Source: Desulfitobacterium_A sp034927245 (GTDB lineage Bacteria; Bacillota; Desulfitobacteriia; Desulfitobacteriales; Desulfitobacteriaceae). From it: a stretch of 41,042 bases of DNA. The stretch covers positions 1-41,042 of the forward strand of contig NZ_JAYFQK010000042.1 in NCBI RefSeq assembly GCF_034927245.1. The letters are read 5' to 3'. How positions within the stretch are numbered: the stretch's first letter is position 1; every line of letters starts with the position of its first letter. Positions 34,504-41,042 of the stretch are shown here, piece by piece. Under the pieces are notes generated by a model that saw only the letters and a program-made list of their open reading frames with translations, made no database searches and was not told where the DNA came from. Position numbers and translations under genes: made by a program.

Positions 34504-34566
34504 TTATCCAGAATTATCAATATTATCCCAAAATAAAGGAAATGGGGAAATAATCCAGAATACTAT
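34504..34566 (+). promoter_or_regulatory. Direct repeat TCCAGAAT upstream of comX
   Basis: TTATCCAGAATTAT (34504-34517) and TAATCCAGAATACT (34551-34564) share TCCAGAAT with AT-rich flanks; the TCCAG cores are 46-47 bases apart. No clear -35/-10 pair is visible, as may be true of an activator-dependent promoter. A candidate site for the ComA-like regulator encoded downstream. Confidence 0.35.
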
Positions 34567-34596
34567 TATTATTAAAGGAAGGAAGGGTGTTTTAAA

Positions 34597-34791
34597 ATGA
34601 ATAATGAAGAAATTGCGGAATTGGTGCATGAATTAGTTAAAAATCCGAAAGGTTTGTTGCCTTTAGAGAACAAAGCTTTGGAGGAACTCAAGACTAAAGA
34701 ACTTACTCTGATCAATAGGGTATTTAGCGGGTGTGAGACATCTGGAGATATTCTTGCAATTGATACACTACCCTTAGGTTTTTGGATTTGA
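34597..34791 (+). CDS. comX: ComX-like pheromone precursor
   Basis: A 64-residue peptide with an acidic, helical N-terminal part (NNEEIAELVHELV) and a hydrophobic C-terminal end, LPLGFWI, with Trp63 next to the last residue. In Bacillus, ComX pheromone is cut from the C-terminus of a 55-75 residue precursor and its Trp is isoprenylated by ComQ. Here a ComQ-like gene follows 4 bp later. The one Cys (Cys46) is not near the end. GGAAGGAAGGG precedes the ATG. By itself it has little sequence likeness to ComX, so the call rests on size, the terminal Trp and the gene order. Confidence 0.72.
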   Translation: MNNEEIAELVHELVKNPKGLLPLENKALEELKTKELTLINRVFSGCETSGDILAIDTLPLGFWI

Positions 34792-34795
34792 AGAA

Positions 34796-35749
34796 ATGAA
34801 TTTTCACATTGAACAAGCGGTTTTAGCCGGAATAAATAAAATCCTAGCGCAAGAACAACTCAGTTCGGAAATGAAGAGTATGATTGAAGCTTCGTTGAAC
34901 GCTGATTGCGAGACCGGCGAACGGTTCAAGTGGGCGCACTTAACTTTAATGTGTTGTGAGTGTGTCGGCGGAGAGTTTGAAACGGGGCTGCCAGGTGCAA
35001 TTGCCATGGAATTAGCTGCTTTGGCGGCTGATATTTTTGATGATATTCAAGATCAGGACAATGATGAATTACCATGGCGTCAGATACCTACTGAGAACGC
35101 GCTCAATCTAGCCATCTGTTTAAGCATGTTGGGTTATCACGCTTTGGTGGTTTTATCTGAAGACAAAGATAAAAACTTCCTCGAAAAAATTGGTCCAATT
35201 CTCAGCAAAATGTGGATTACAGCCAGTGATGGTCAATACCAGGAAATTCTGTTTGACACTCGGGAGCAAATCTCGCTTGACCAATATTTTGAACTGGTCA
35301 AGCGAAAGTCTGGAAGCTTGACTGCCTGTGCCTGTAAAATCGGTGCAACCTTAGGCGGGGCATCTGAATCCTTGGTGCTTCAATTGGAACAGTTTGGGAC
35401 AAGCCTAGGCATCATGAGCCAAATTAGGAACGATTTGCACGACTTTTTACACTTCGAAAAGAAAAATGACTTTATTAAAAACAAGAAAACCTTACCGTAT
35501 GTCTATCTTTTGAACGTTCTGAAAGGGACCACAGCCGAAAAGTTCAAAGAATTAACCAAGGGGTTAAAAGAGTTTGGAGATGAAGAGCAAAATTATCTAA
35601 GACAACTGGCCGTCGATGAAGGGGCTATACATTACTGCAGAGTGATGTATGAAATGTTTCGGGAAAAGTCATGGGAAAATATACGGACACTTCCTGTTCC
35701 GGAAAAACAAAAAGAGAAGATGATCAGACTTGTTGAACCAAATGTTTAG
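34796..35749 (+). CDS. comQ: ComQ-like isoprenyl transferase
   Basis: A 317-residue all-alpha polyprenyl-synthetase-fold protein. The first aspartate-rich motif is DDIQD (residues 82-86) in LAADIFDDIQDQDND; the second is NDLHD with Asp213 and Asp216. Between them is KRKSGSLTACACKIGATLGG, normal for this fold. A standard isoprenyl chain-elongating enzyme would sit near isoprenoid genes, whereas here it lies between a Trp-ended peptide and a ComP-like kinase. It would attach a prenyl group to the ComX Trp. Its stop overlaps comP. Confidence 0.85.
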   Translation: MNFHIEQAVLAGINKILAQEQLSSEMKSMIEASLNADCETGERFKWAHLTLMCCECVGGEFETGLPGAIAMELAALAADIFDDIQDQDNDELPWRQIPTENALNLAICLSMLGYHALVVLSEDKDKNFLEKIGPILSKMWITASDGQYQEILFDTREQISLDQYFELVKRKSGSLTACACKIGATLGGASESLVLQLEQFGTSLGIMSQIRNDLHDFLHFEKKNDFIKNKKTLPYVYLLNVLKGTTAEKFKELTKGLKEFGDEEQNYLRQLAVDEGAIHYCRVMYEMFREKSWENIRTLPVPEKQKEKMIRLVEPNV

Positions 35750-38102
35750 ACGACAGGCATACTATTATGCAAGTGTCGTCTTTCTTGTAATGTGGATTGT
35801 GTATACTGTCAGTGTTATTCATCGACCTTATGTCGGTCTTGAGCTTGAGCATGTCAATGAACAATGGATCGTCAGTTATAGTGATCCTCAGGGCGAAGGG
35901 TACAAGGCGGGAATACGGGTCGGGGATTTAATTATAAAAATAAATCAAAGTGATCCGGGCAGAAACCGTTTTGTTCAAATATGGAGTGAGGCAGAAGGGG
36001 CATCAACTCTTGAAGTCCGTAAACTTGACCAGAATAATGATCAAATCATTAATATTCCTGTGCTTCCATGGCAAAACGGACTAAGCTCATTTCCTTTGGA
36101 AATCCTGGGATTCGTTTTTGGGTTTCTGGGGTTTTTGACCTGGCTTAAACGTCCACTTCTGGTTCAAGCCCGTTCTTTTTTCTGGTTGAACTGGTTTATC
36201 GGTTTAGCTTTGGCGGTGTCTCCCGCATCGAGTCGAGATTTGCTGTTGGCCAAGGAATTGGAAATTATATTTTTTTCGGCAGTGCCTATCTTTCTCATTA
36301 ATTTTGTCTCGGTTTTTCCTACAAAGAAGAAAAGACAGATCAACGAGTGGGGCAGCCTAATAGTAACTTGGCTATTTGTAGTTATCTTAACCATAACAGT
36401 GCTGCAATCCATGGGTATTGTCCATAACTATAGTTTGTTGAAAAGACTTGTCTTGAGTACAATGAGCATTGGTATTTTTATCGTGATTGGAAATTTAAGT
36501 ATATCAATAAAGACGCTTAAGGATAAATCAGAAAACAATCAAGCTGTTTTATTACTCTTAAGTATCATTTTGGGATTTACCCCTTTCGTACTCTTAACAG
36601 GCATTCCCATGATCTTTGGTTTTCAATTAATTGTAGATGCCCATATCAGTACTCTGTTTATTTCGGTGATTCCAGCTTTCTGGTATTATGTCATCGTTAA
36701 TAAATATTTACCGGATAGCCAAAGGATTTTAGGGAAAGTAATCTCATATTTCTTAGCAGGAATCATCATGAGTCTTATAGTTTTCGGCATCCTTTTCTTT
36801 GTCGGAGTATTCAAGAATTTGAGCCTTGGAGCATTACTAGCCTGGTTTTCCTTAGCCCTAATGGTAATAGTTGGCTTTAATCTACTTCGTCTGTTGATGA
36901 GCAAACTATTCAACAAATTCGGCTTTTTAACGGGTGAGCAAACTTTAAGCCAAAGAGTACTTAAATTAAATGAAAGACTCACATCACTACAAGAAGAGGA
37001 ATGCATTTTAGAAGAAGTTGTAAATTGCTTGGATATGGAGGGAGCTTTTATAGTCGCTGAAAATGCCAATGGAATGTATCTTGAAAAAGCGGCAGGAAGG
37101 TTTGAGGGAAACCCTGACGAACAAGCCGAACTGGAAACTTATTTCCTGGCAGATCCAAGAGATATCTTAGGAGCCAAAAAACTACCTGATGATTTTCCGG
37201 CCGAATTCTATATATTCCTTAAGTATAATGATTTTGATTGTGGAATATTTTTAGGTCACCGATTTTCTCGCACAAAATTACGGCAAGAAGATCTACCGTT
37301 AGTGACTTTGATTTCCAATCAGGCGGCTCAGCGTTATTTAACAACGTATGGTATGAAAGAACTGTCGCAAGAAATAAAAGAGATTTCCCAAAAAACGTTG
37401 AATTACCAACGAAAAATTCAGAGAATGCAAGGAATAACCGGCTCCTTGTTTAAAAGTATTGAGCAAGAGAGGAAATCAATTGCTCGTGATATTCACGATG
37501 GACCGTTGCAGTTGGCCCTTGACTTGAACCGGTGGCTGGAAGAAGTTGCCGAAGAATGTCCAAGTACCGGGGATGGAAGAATTTCCAAAGCAATTTCTCG
37601 TCAACGGGAGGTCATTAGAAACTTAAATTTTGAATTGCGTTCAATCTGTAGTGATTTGCGCCCGCCATCTTTAAATGATTTAGGATTGTATTCTGCCGTT
37701 GAATCATTGTGTGAAGAAACAATGCAGAATGAGTCAATCATCATTTCTTTAGAAACGACAGGGTTTAACGAGGGAGTATCCTTGAAGGAAGAAATAGAAT
37801 TAGCGGCTTACCGTTTTCTGCAGGAAGGAATATCAAATGCCGTGAAACACTCGAGTTCCAGCGAGATTCTGATAAAAATCGAGTTGGATGATTCTAAACT
37901 GGAGTTAAGCATCAGAGATTATGGCAAGGGGTTTGATATTGGTAAAATAGATGACCTGCCACTAACAAATGATCATCTTGGTTTAATTGGCATGAAAGAA
38001 AGGCTCCAAAGTATAGGCGGTGAGTTGCAAATTAATTCCGCAATGTCCCAAGGCACACATCTAAAAGCCTCTATTCCGGTTAAAGGGAGAGATGAAAAAT
38101 GA
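35742..38102 (+). CDS. comP: ComP-like membrane histidine kinase with PDZ domain
   Basis: About 786 residues. TM1 is at residues 8-25, followed by a PDZ-like extracellular loop (EGYKAGIRVGDLIIKINQSD near residue 60), then about nine more hydrophobic segments to residue 400. The kinase half has HisKA_3 with His585 in SIARDIHDGPLQLAL and a HATPase (EGISNAVKHSS, DYGKGFD, LGLIGMKERLQSIGGEL). This architecture and length match B. subtilis ComP, which has an extracellular PDZ loop between TM1 and TM2. A TTG at 35730 is a possible earlier start. It overlaps comQ by 8 bases and comA by 4 bases. Confidence 0.85.
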   Translation: MFRRQAYYYASVVFLVMWIVYTVSVIHRPYVGLELEHVNEQWIVSYSDPQGEGYKAGIRVGDLIIKINQSDPGRNRFVQIWSEAEGASTLEVRKLDQNNDQIINIPVLPWQNGLSSFPLEILGFVFGFLGFLTWLKRPLLVQARSFFWLNWFIGLALAVSPASSRDLLLAKELEIIFFSAVPIFLINFVSVFPTKKKRQINEWGSLIVTWLFVVILTITVLQSMGIVHNYSLLKRLVLSTMSIGIFIVIGNLSISIKTLKDKSENNQAVLLLLSIILGFTPFVLLTGIPMIFGFQLIVDAHISTLFISVIPAFWYYVIVNKYLPDSQRILGKVISYFLAGIIMSLIVFGILFFVGVFKNLSLGALLAWFSLALMVIVGFNLLRLLMSKLFNKFGFLTGEQTLSQRVLKLNERLTSLQEEECILEEVVNCLDMEGAFIVAENANGMYLEKAAGRFEGNPDEQAELETYFLADPRDILGAKKLPDDFPAEFYIFLKYNDFDCGIFLGHRFSRTKLRQEDLPLVTLISNQAAQRYLTTYGMKELSQEIKEISQKTLNYQRKIQRMQGITGSLFKSIEQERKSIARDIHDGPLQLALDLNRWLEEVAEECPSTGDGRISKAISRQREVIRNLNFELRSICSDLRPPSLNDLGLYSAVESLCEETMQNESIIISLETTGFNEGVSLKEEIELAAYRFLQEGISNAVKHSSSSEILIKIELDDSKLELSIRDYGKGFDIGKIDDLPLTNDHLGLIGMKERLQSIGGELQINSAMSQGTHLKASIPVKGRDEK

Positions 38103-38806
38103 CATCTGATAACGGAAAATTAGAGAAGATTAAAATATTATTAGTTGATGACCATACGCTTTTTGCGGAAGGAACTACTGTCTTGCTGTCGTTGGAACCA
38201 AATCTTGAGATAGTGGGAATCGCTAACGATGGGGAGCAATGCTTAAGCCTTGTAAAATTAAAAAAGCCGGATATTATCCTGCTTGATATCAGTCTACCGG
38301 ATTGCTCGGGAATTAATTTAATTGATGAAATCAGATTAATACATCAGGAAGTAAAGATTATTATGCTTACTGGGCTTAACCCAAAAGGATATCTTACAAA
38401 ATCACTCAGTAAGGATGTTCATGGATTTCTATTAAAAGAATGTAACAAGAGAGAAATGATTGAAGCTATTTTTTGTGTAGCACAAGGACAAGAATATTTT
38501 TCTAGGTGTTTGGGGCCTTATCTGAAGACGGCAATTGTAGGAAATGATGAAGACAAAAGTTGTTTAACGTTACAATCTAAAGATAGTAGAGACCGATTAA
38601 CTATAAGGGAAGAAGAAATAATGAACCTTATTGCAAGAGGTTTAAGCAATCAAGAAATTGCATCAACTTTATATATCGAAATTAGAACTGTTAAATTTCA
38701 TGTTAGCAATATTTTGTTTAAACTCGGTGTTAAATCTCGCTTAAAAGCGGTTTCAGTTTGGAACACAATGTCTAAGAATCAGGATGAAAGAGTACAAAGA
38801 TATTAG
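38099..38806 (+). CDS. comA: ComA-like LuxR/NarL-family response regulator
   Basis: A 235-residue regulator. The receiver has ILLVDDHTLFAEG, Asp63 in IILLDISLPD as phosphoacceptor, and a Thr in IIMLTGLNPKG. The HTH domain at about residues 165-220 reads LTIREEEIMNLIARGLSNQE with TLYIEIRTVKFHVSNI, a standard LuxR pattern. Start ATGA overlaps the comP stop, so the kinase and regulator are cotranslated. It would receive phosphate from ComP and bind DNA. Its targets are unknown; a repeated TCCAGWAT motif is offered below. Confidence 0.9.
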   Translation: MTSDNGKLEKIKILLVDDHTLFAEGTTVLLSLEPNLEIVGIANDGEQCLSLVKLKKPDIILLDISLPDCSGINLIDEIRLIHQEVKIIMLTGLNPKGYLTKSLSKDVHGFLLKECNKREMIEAIFCVAQGQEYFSRCLGPYLKTAIVGNDEDKSCLTLQSKDSRDRLTIREEEIMNLIARGLSNQEIASTLYIEIRTVKFHVSNILFKLGVKSRLKAVSVWNTMSKNQDERVQRY

Positions 38807-38942
38807 AGTTGGGAAAATCGAAAGTAAATTAAATCATATTGTGATAAATAACCTAAGTTCTCGGAATGCTGTAATATCAAGGTCTCACCGTAAATTCGTT
38901 CATCAATCCATCGTTATACTAAAACATTTATAGCAATGGAAC

Positions 38943-38963
38943 TTTCCAGTATTTTTCCAGTAT
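38943..38963 (+). promoter_or_regulatory. Helically phased direct repeat TTTCCAGTAT
   Basis: TTTCCAGTAT at 38943-38952 and again at 38954-38963, 11 bases apart (one helical turn), which is how response-regulator dimers often bind. It is 49 bases upstream of the TATAAT at 39012 and shares the TCCAG-W-AT core with the repeats upstream of comX. Confidence 0.4.
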
Positions 38964-39066
38964 CTATGCAGGTTTTCGAGGTTACTCGTTACACAATCCG
39001 GGAACTCAGGATATAATACCTGTCTTTTAGTACAGTATTTATTTTTTAATAACTGTACCTTGGTAC

Positions 39067-39096
39067 GTGACTAGAGTTTTTACTCTAGGATATAAT
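39067..39096 (+). promoter_or_regulatory. Candidate promoter for the RiPP transcript
   Basis: GTGACT (39067-39072), 18 bases with the palindrome CTAGAGTTTTTACTCTAG (39071-39088), and TATAAT (39091-39096). A second candidate lies at 38988-39017 (GTTACA, 18 bases, TATAAT). Either would give a leader of 250 to 340 bases. Confidence 0.4.
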
Positions 39097-39160
39097 TTAA
39101 ATAAAGTTTACCGAATCGAATAACTTGAGATACCTTGGGAACTACATACTGTTTAATACT

Positions 39161-39264
39161 GATTTGAGCTGAGAAGAGCAGTCTATGACTCTTCCTACCG
39201 TGATTTGTAGTGTATCTTCTCCTCAGTCAAATCATAACCGAATAGTGAATGTCGCACTATTTTT
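39161..39264 (+). promoter_or_regulatory. Structured RNA leader with attenuator-like terminator
   Basis: GATTTGA-g-CTGAG-AAGA (39161-39176) pairs with TCTTCTC-CTCAG-TCAAATC (39215-39233), a long stem with small bulges around a 38-base loop. It is followed by AATAGTG (39241-39247) pairing with CACTATT (39255-39261) and a T run (39260-39264), a small terminator-like hairpin 94 bases before the precursor start. It does not match a riboswitch consensus that I know. Confidence 0.45.
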
Positions 39265-39357
39265 CAGATGTAGAACATATCCAAAAGAGGGGGACGCTCA
39301 ATAAAGTGGAACGGACTTCAAAGTTGGTTATGTAAAATTAGGGAAGGAGGATGTATG

Positions 39358-39492
39358 ATGCAACCAATGGGTTTAGTATGCGATGTTTGGTGTGTAACAG
39401 AGTGTGGAATTGCTTGTGCAGCTGACACAATATCACCAGTCGCAGATGTAATCGGTGCAGGTACCGGATTTAATCTAAGTAAATCAGCTTAA
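39358..39492 (+). CDS. Cys-rich RiPP precursor peptide (sactipeptide/ranthipeptide-like)
   Basis: A 44-residue peptide read as MQPMGLVCDVWCVTECGIAC and then a Cys-free tail, ADTISPVADVIGAGTGFN and a short SKSA end. Cys are at residues 8, 12, 16 and 20, that is C-x3-C-x3-C-x3-C. This is close to the hairpin sactipeptides thuricin CD and thurincin H, where N-terminal Cys sulfurs bond to alpha-carbons of a C-terminal half rich in Thr, Ala, Gly, Ser and Phe. AAGGAGG ends 7 bases before the ATG; ATG 39355 is also in frame. A radical SAM/SPASM gene follows. No leader cleavage site is evident. Confidence 0.8.
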   Translation: MQPMGLVCDVWCVTECGIACAADTISPVADVIGAGTGFNLSKSA

Positions 39493-39503
39493 TTACTAAC
39501 ACA

Positions 39504-39554
39504 CCCATATTGTATAAGGCACGATATAAAATATCGTGCCTTATACAATATGGG
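39504..39554 (+). other. Perfect 24-bp hairpin between precursor and maturase
   Basis: CCCATATTGTATAAGGCACG (39504-39523, plus ATAT) pairs fully with the reverse side, 39531-39554, around an AAA loop. 24 pairs without a mismatch. It has only AAAAGAG downstream, no T run. It lies 12 bases after the precursor stop and 27 bases before the maturase start, and likely lowers maturase expression or stabilises the precursor mRNA. Confidence 0.8.
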
Positions 39555-39580
39555 AAAAGAGTCTCAAGGAGGAAAAATGA

Positions 39581-40963
39581 ATGCCCCTTCTATTCAAAAC
39601 AGAAAATAATAACTGGTATTTTTATGATGATGCTACTAGGATGACGTTTCCTACTGAAGGATATGAAAAAGATTATTTAGAGCACCTGGAAAATATAGAT
39701 GAGCAACCAGATATTATTAAAATGAAGCAGGATACACGACTACATAGTTTAACGGAAAAAGCAGAGAGATATGGTTTATTTAAGAATACGTATTTACTTA
39801 CAACGTTTAAAGAGGAAGACGTAAGGAATAAGCTCAAAAAAGAGGGTATTGGACACCTATGTTTGATCTTAACCGAATCATGTAATTTTCGATGTAAATA
39901 TTGTATATATTCTGACCACTATACACTTAGTAATGGTTATTCAGATAAAGAAATGAGCTTTGATACCGCAAAATCCGCTATTGACAAATATATGGATAAT
40001 AATATAAAAAGTTTGAAGTATAACCCGAACCTGAGTATAAGTATAGGATTTTACGGTGGAGAGCCACTTTTAAATTTTAAAACTATAACTAGAGTAGTAC
40101 ATTATGTAGAAGACAAATACAAAAGTTATTTTTTCAGAACGATATTTGCAATTACCACTAATGGGTATTTACTAGATGAAGAAAAAATACAATTTATGTT
40201 AGATCACAATTTTGCAATTTCTATAAGTTTAGACGGTGGTGAGCAAGAGCATAACAGGAATAGAGTAACTATCAATAATAGACCCACTTTTGATATAGTT
40301 TATCAAAATTTATTAATATTAGATAAAAAATTTAACGAACGTTTTAGTTTTAGTTTTAAAAACGATATTTATCCATACGTGATATTAGTTACTTATGACA
40401 ATTTTACGGATTTGCAAGAAGTATATGGTTTTTTTAAAAACCATCCTGATTTAGATAAGAGAATTTCTCGTATTTCTAAAGTAAAAGATTTGAATTCTAA
40501 TTATTATTTAAATAGTAAACAATCCGATAATGGAACAATCCAAAAGCAAAAAGACGCAATAGATTCATTTTTATATATGATAAAATTTGACCAGCCTATT
40601 ACTAATTTTATTCGCAAATATGTACAAGGAATTATTTTTGAACCATCTACGAATATCAATTATAACTATGACCGGTCTCGCGGGCTATGTTTTCCTGGGA
40701 TTAGTAAACTCGCTGTAGATGTAAATGGAAACTTTCATATGTGTGAAAAAATTAGTTTACAATATCCAATTGGTAACGTAGAACAAGGTTTTGACGTAAA
40801 GAAGCAAATAAAATATCTAAATATGGCATTGTCAAAATTTGAAAATCGTTGTGAGAAATGTAACGTAAGAAATTTATGCACAATTTGTTATGTAACTCTT
40901 GAGTGTAGCGAACTGAGTTCTTTGGCGGTAATGTGCCCATTGCCAATTTCATTTAATTATTAA
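39581..40963 (+). CDS. Radical SAM/SPASM peptide maturase
   Basis: A 460-residue radical SAM enzyme. The 4Fe-4S site is C-N-F-R-C-K-Y-C at residues 101-108; the SAM-binding GFYGGEPLLNF block is near 159. The C-terminal SPASM region has LCFPGISKL, MCEKIS, then CEKCNVRNLCTICYVTLEC and a last Cys in MCPLP, supplying extra cluster ligands. The N-terminal 90 residues could hold a peptide-recognition part but show no obvious RRE. Such enzymes form thioether bonds in Cys-rich peptides (sactipeptides, ranthipeptides). AAGGAGG ends 8 bases before the ATG. It is AT-rich compared with genes upstream of 34 kb, which suggests separate ancestry. The partner transporter is probably beyond the window. Confidence 0.88.
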   Translation: MPLLFKTENNNWYFYDDATRMTFPTEGYEKDYLEHLENIDEQPDIIKMKQDTRLHSLTEKAERYGLFKNTYLLTTFKEEDVRNKLKKEGIGHLCLILTESCNFRCKYCIYSDHYTLSNGYSDKEMSFDTAKSAIDKYMDNNIKSLKYNPNLSISIGFYGGEPLLNFKTITRVVHYVEDKYKSYFFRTIFAITTNGYLLDEEKIQFMLDHNFAISISLDGGEQEHNRNRVTINNRPTFDIVYQNLLILDKKFNERFSFSFKNDIYPYVILVTYDNFTDLQEVYGFFKNHPDLDKRISRISKVKDLNSNYYLNSKQSDNGTIQKQKDAIDSFLYMIKFDQPITNFIRKYVQGIIFEPSTNINYNYDRSRGLCFPGISKLAVDVNGNFHMCEKISLQYPIGNVEQGFDVKKQIKYLNMALSKFENRCEKCNVRNLCTICYVTLECSELSSLAVMCPLPISFNY

Positions 40964-40973
40964 CTTTAGATTC

Positions 40974-40999
40974 ACCGCCTTCAGCGGTTATTCTTTTTC
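40974..40999 (+). terminator. Possible terminator after the maturase
   Basis: ACCGC (40974-40978) pairs with GCGGT (40984-40988) and is followed by TATTCTTTTTC. The stem is short. A second hairpin, TTGCCG-ATGG-CGGCAA, lies nearby at 41010-41025. If the first ends the transcript, the maturase closes this operon. Confidence 0.5.
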
Positions 41000-41042
41000 T
41001 CGCAAATCTTTGCCGATGGCGGCAATCTTAATTCTAACCAAT

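Larger units (their letters stand above)
38807..39357 (+). other. AT-rich 550-bp region between comA and the RiPP precursor
   Basis: No standard gene is seen. It holds the TCCAGTAT pair (38943-38963), two extended GGATATAAT -10-like boxes (TATAAT 39012-39017 and 39091-39096), a CTAGAG/CTCTAG palindrome at 39071-39088, and a long structured RNA leader with a possible terminator (39161-39264). The stretch is unusually regulatory in look for a 44-residue peptide. Confidence 0.6.

Noticed and set aside
38936..39016. A 26-codon frame starting MELSSIFPVSM in the comA-RiPP gap
   Set aside because: No ribosome binding site; it covers the TCCAGTAT repeat and a promoter-like -10 box.
39351..39425. Alternative 24-codon frame (ATG 39351) with several Cys overlapping the RiPP precursor
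   Set aside because: The ribosome site AAGGAGG would touch this ATG with no spacing; the frame at 39358 has ideal spacing and a longer RiPP-like product.

Overview
The window looks like chromosomal DNA from a spore-forming Firmicute of class Clostridia, most like Peptococcaceae such as Desulfosporosinus or Desulfitobacterium. This is inferred from gene content: short Gly-rich YjcZ-like peptides, a DUF342/FapA protein, a Bacillus-type PerR with a PerR box, TldD/TldE, a MoxR/CoxE pair, strong AGGAGG-type ribosome binding sites, and frequent GTG/TTG starts. No rRNA, tRNA, insertion sequence or CRISPR array was found.

Positions 1-8000: a LytR-CpsA-Psr wall enzyme, a DUF342 protein, a molybdenum-cofactor group (moeA, a small two-CxxC protein, mobB), a short Na/phosphate-type transporter on the minus strand, a GNAT acetyltransferase and two tiny Gly-rich membrane peptides. 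Positions 8000-17100: a lipoprotein, tldD-tldE, a four-copy 87-bp tandem repeat, a PHP phosphoesterase, an HD-GYP protein, an unrecognised protein, a MoxR ATPase with its VWA partner, a small zinc-ribbon protein and a 2[4Fe-4S] ferredoxin. Positions 17100-25500: perR with a near-perfect PerR box, a membrane protein with a degenerate glycoside hydrolase family 2 fold, a MetE-like protein, a DUF1858 protein with a dihydrolipoamide dehydrogenase, a purine permease behind PurR-like boxes, and two small minus-strand genes with look-alike leaders that can mask their ribosome binding sites.

Positions 25600-33800 hold a complete potassium-uptake locus, kdpFABC then kdpDE. A site upstream matches the Escherichia coli KdpE operator, as I remember it, at 17 of 18 bases. 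A hemerythrin gene follows.

The most interesting part is 34500 to the end. A 64-residue peptide with a penultimate Trp, a ComQ-like isoprenyl transferase, a ComP-like PDZ/multi-TM histidine kinase and a ComA-like LuxR-type regulator form a compact, partly overlapping set that reads as a ComQXPA-type quorum-sensing system in the order X-Q-P-A. After a 550-bp AT-rich leader region comes a 44-residue peptide with four Cys spaced every four residues, then a perfect 24-bp hairpin, then a radical SAM/SPASM maturase. This is a sactipeptide- or ranthipeptide-like RiPP locus. The motif TCCAGWAT occurs twice upstream of comX and twice, 11 bp apart, upstream of the RiPP gene. My hypothesis is that the isoprenyl-peptide signal controls production of the Cys-rich peptide. 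The RiPP cluster probably continues past the end of the window, since no exporter or immunity gene is seen.
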